DNA of 7,007 nt from Flavobacteriaceae bacterium (GTDB lineage: Bacteria > Bacteroidota > Bacteroidia > Flavobacteriales > Flavobacteriaceae), in NCBI GenBank assembly GCA_018674025.1, contig JABHBC010000081.1:1-7007 (forward strand), written 5' to 3'. The notes beneath the pieces were generated by a model. The model saw only the letters and a list, made by a program, of their open reading frames with translations. It was not told where the DNA came from and did not search any database. This document shows positions 6,033 through 7,007 of the stretch, piece by piece (position 1 is the stretch's first letter; each line of letters starts with the position of its first letter). The translations under genes were made by a program, and so were the position numbers.

Positions 6033-7007
6033 TTAAAATAAATTTCTTGGGTCAGTTATTTTTCCGGTAACTGCAGCAGCTGCAGCAACCAAAGGACTCG
6101 CAAGTATAGTTCTAGATCCAGGGCCTTGTCTACCTTCAAAATTTCTGTTTGAGGTACTTACTGCATATTTTCCAGTTGGAATTTTATCATCATTCATAGC
6201 TAAACACGCAGAACATCCTGGCTCTCTAAGATCAAAACCAGATTCATTTAGAATTTCAAGAATACCTTCGTCTTTAATAGCCTGCTCTACTTTATGAGAA
6301 CCAGGGACTAACCATGCTGTGACATTATCTGCTTTTTTTCTTCCTTTTATTATTTTAGCAAAGTCTCTAAAATCTTCAATTCTACCATTTGTACAACTAC
6401 CTAAAAAGACAAAATCTATTTTTTTTCCAATCATAGATTCACCTTCATTGTAGTCCATATAATTTAAAGATTTAAAATAACTTTTGGAAGCAGAACTCTG
6501 GTCTTCAACTTTTGGTATTTCACTAGAAATCCCCATACCCATTCCTGGGTTAGTTCCATAGGTTATCATTGGACTAATGTCAGATCCATTAAATGTCACT
6601 TCTTTATCAAAAACAGCATTTGGATCTGTTTTTAAAGTTTTCCAATAATTCATGGCTTTATTCCATTTTTCTGCTTTTGGAGTAAATTCTCTTTCTTTGA
6701 TATATTCAAAGGTTTTTTCATCTGGTGCAATCATTCCTCCTCTAGCTCCCATTTCAATACTCAAATTGCAAACAGTCATTCTTCCTTCCATAGACATATT
6801 TGAGAATAGTTCACCAGAATACTCAACAAAATACCCTGTAGCACCTGCTGTACTTAATTTTGAAATAATGTATAAAGCAACATCTTTTGGTGTAACTCCT
6901 TTTTCTAAAGATCCGTTAATAGTAATCCTCATTTTTTTTGGCTTTGGTTGCATTACACACTGTGTTGATAAAACCATTTCAACTTCTGAAGTTCCAATTC
7001 CAAAAGC
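6033..7007 (-). CDS. leuC: 3-isopropylmalate dehydratase large subunit, 5' end cut by the window edge
   Basis: Large, [4Fe-4S]-bearing subunit of isopropylmalate isomerase, aconitase superfamily. The reading frame is open to the window edge: ten codons before the Met at 6977 encode AFGIGTSEVE, the conserved lead-in to this Met, so the Met is internal and not the start. The visible 324 residues compare with about 465 in full LeuC, so roughly 140 N-terminal residues are missing. Counting from the edge, the three cluster-binding cysteines are present: Cys205 in FLGSCTNGR, and Cys265 and Cys268 in REPGCSACLAMNDD. Other family segments are EMGARGGMIAPDE (85-97), STSNRNFEGRQGPGSRT (284-300) and the C-terminal ASPLVAAAAAVTGKITDPR. 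It is the first visible gene of the leu block and ends 8 bases before leuD. Any branched-chain regulatory leader would lie further right, outside the window. Confidence 0.96.
   Translation of the reverse strand, partial: AFGIGTSEVEMVLSTQCVMQPKPKKMRITINGSLEKGVTPKDVALYIISKLSTAGATGYFVEYSGELFSNMSMEGRMTVCNLSIEMGARGGMIAPDEKTFEYIKEREFTPKAEKWNKAMNYWKTLKTDPNAVFDKEVTFNGSDISPMITYGTNPGMGMGISSEIPKVEDQSSASKSYFKSLNYMDYNEGESMIGKKIDFVFLGSCTNGRIEDFRDFAKIIKGRKKADNVTAWLVPGSHKVEQAIKDEGILEILNESGFDLREPGCSACLAMNDDKIPTGKYAVSTSNRNFEGRQGPGSRTILASPLVAAAAAVTGKITDPRNLF

Noticed and set aside
6033..6977. Treating the Met at 6977 as the leuC start
   Set aside because: The frame remains open to 7007 and encodes the conserved LeuC segment AFGIGTSEVE before that Met, so the gene is cut by the window edge rather than short.

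Overview
The window looks like a chromosomal piece of an AT-rich member of the Bacteroidota, probably a marine-type Flavobacteriia. The clues are the low GC content, the lack of clear Shine-Dalgarno sequences, a promoter candidate of the flavobacterial TTG/TAnnTTTG type, and two gene orders typical of that phylum: leuC-leuD-leuA(like)-leuB and pheA-aminotransferase-tyrA. The organism is inferred from these features and was not tested by a search. All real genes lie on the minus strand, so the biology reads from right to left.

From the right edge to 2827 is a tight leucine block: leuC (5' end cut by the window edge), leuD, a LeuA/CimA-family synthase and leuB, with gaps of only 6-9 bases. Together they encode the isopropylmalate (or citramalate) synthase, isomerase and dehydrogenase steps of branched-chain 2-oxoacid elongation. 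From 2632 to the left edge is an aromatic block: pheA (prephenate dehydratase), a class I/II aminotransferase and tyrA (prephenate dehydrogenase, 3' end cut). These genes overlap by 4 and 8 bases and cover the terminal phenylalanine and tyrosine branches.

The most interesting part is the roughly 190-base spacer between the blocks (2633-2826). Read on the minus strand it has the parts of a ribosome-mediated transcription attenuator: a promoter candidate overlapping the leuB stop codon, a 23-codon leader ORF (2753-2682) with six Tyr and three Phe codons, an A/U-rich hairpin over the Phe codons, an antiterminator stem, and an intrinsic terminator whose T-run ends three bases before the pheA ATG. 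The antiterminator and terminator share the GCCTC segment, so they are mutually exclusive. The leader stop codon is placed so that a ribosome finishing the peptide would cover the antiterminator's 5' arm, while one stalled at the Tyr/Phe cluster would leave it free. The sequence elements are read directly; their regulatory function is inferred. No mobile elements, CRISPR arrays, rRNA or tRNA genes were seen, and no stretch over 300 bases lacks a gene.
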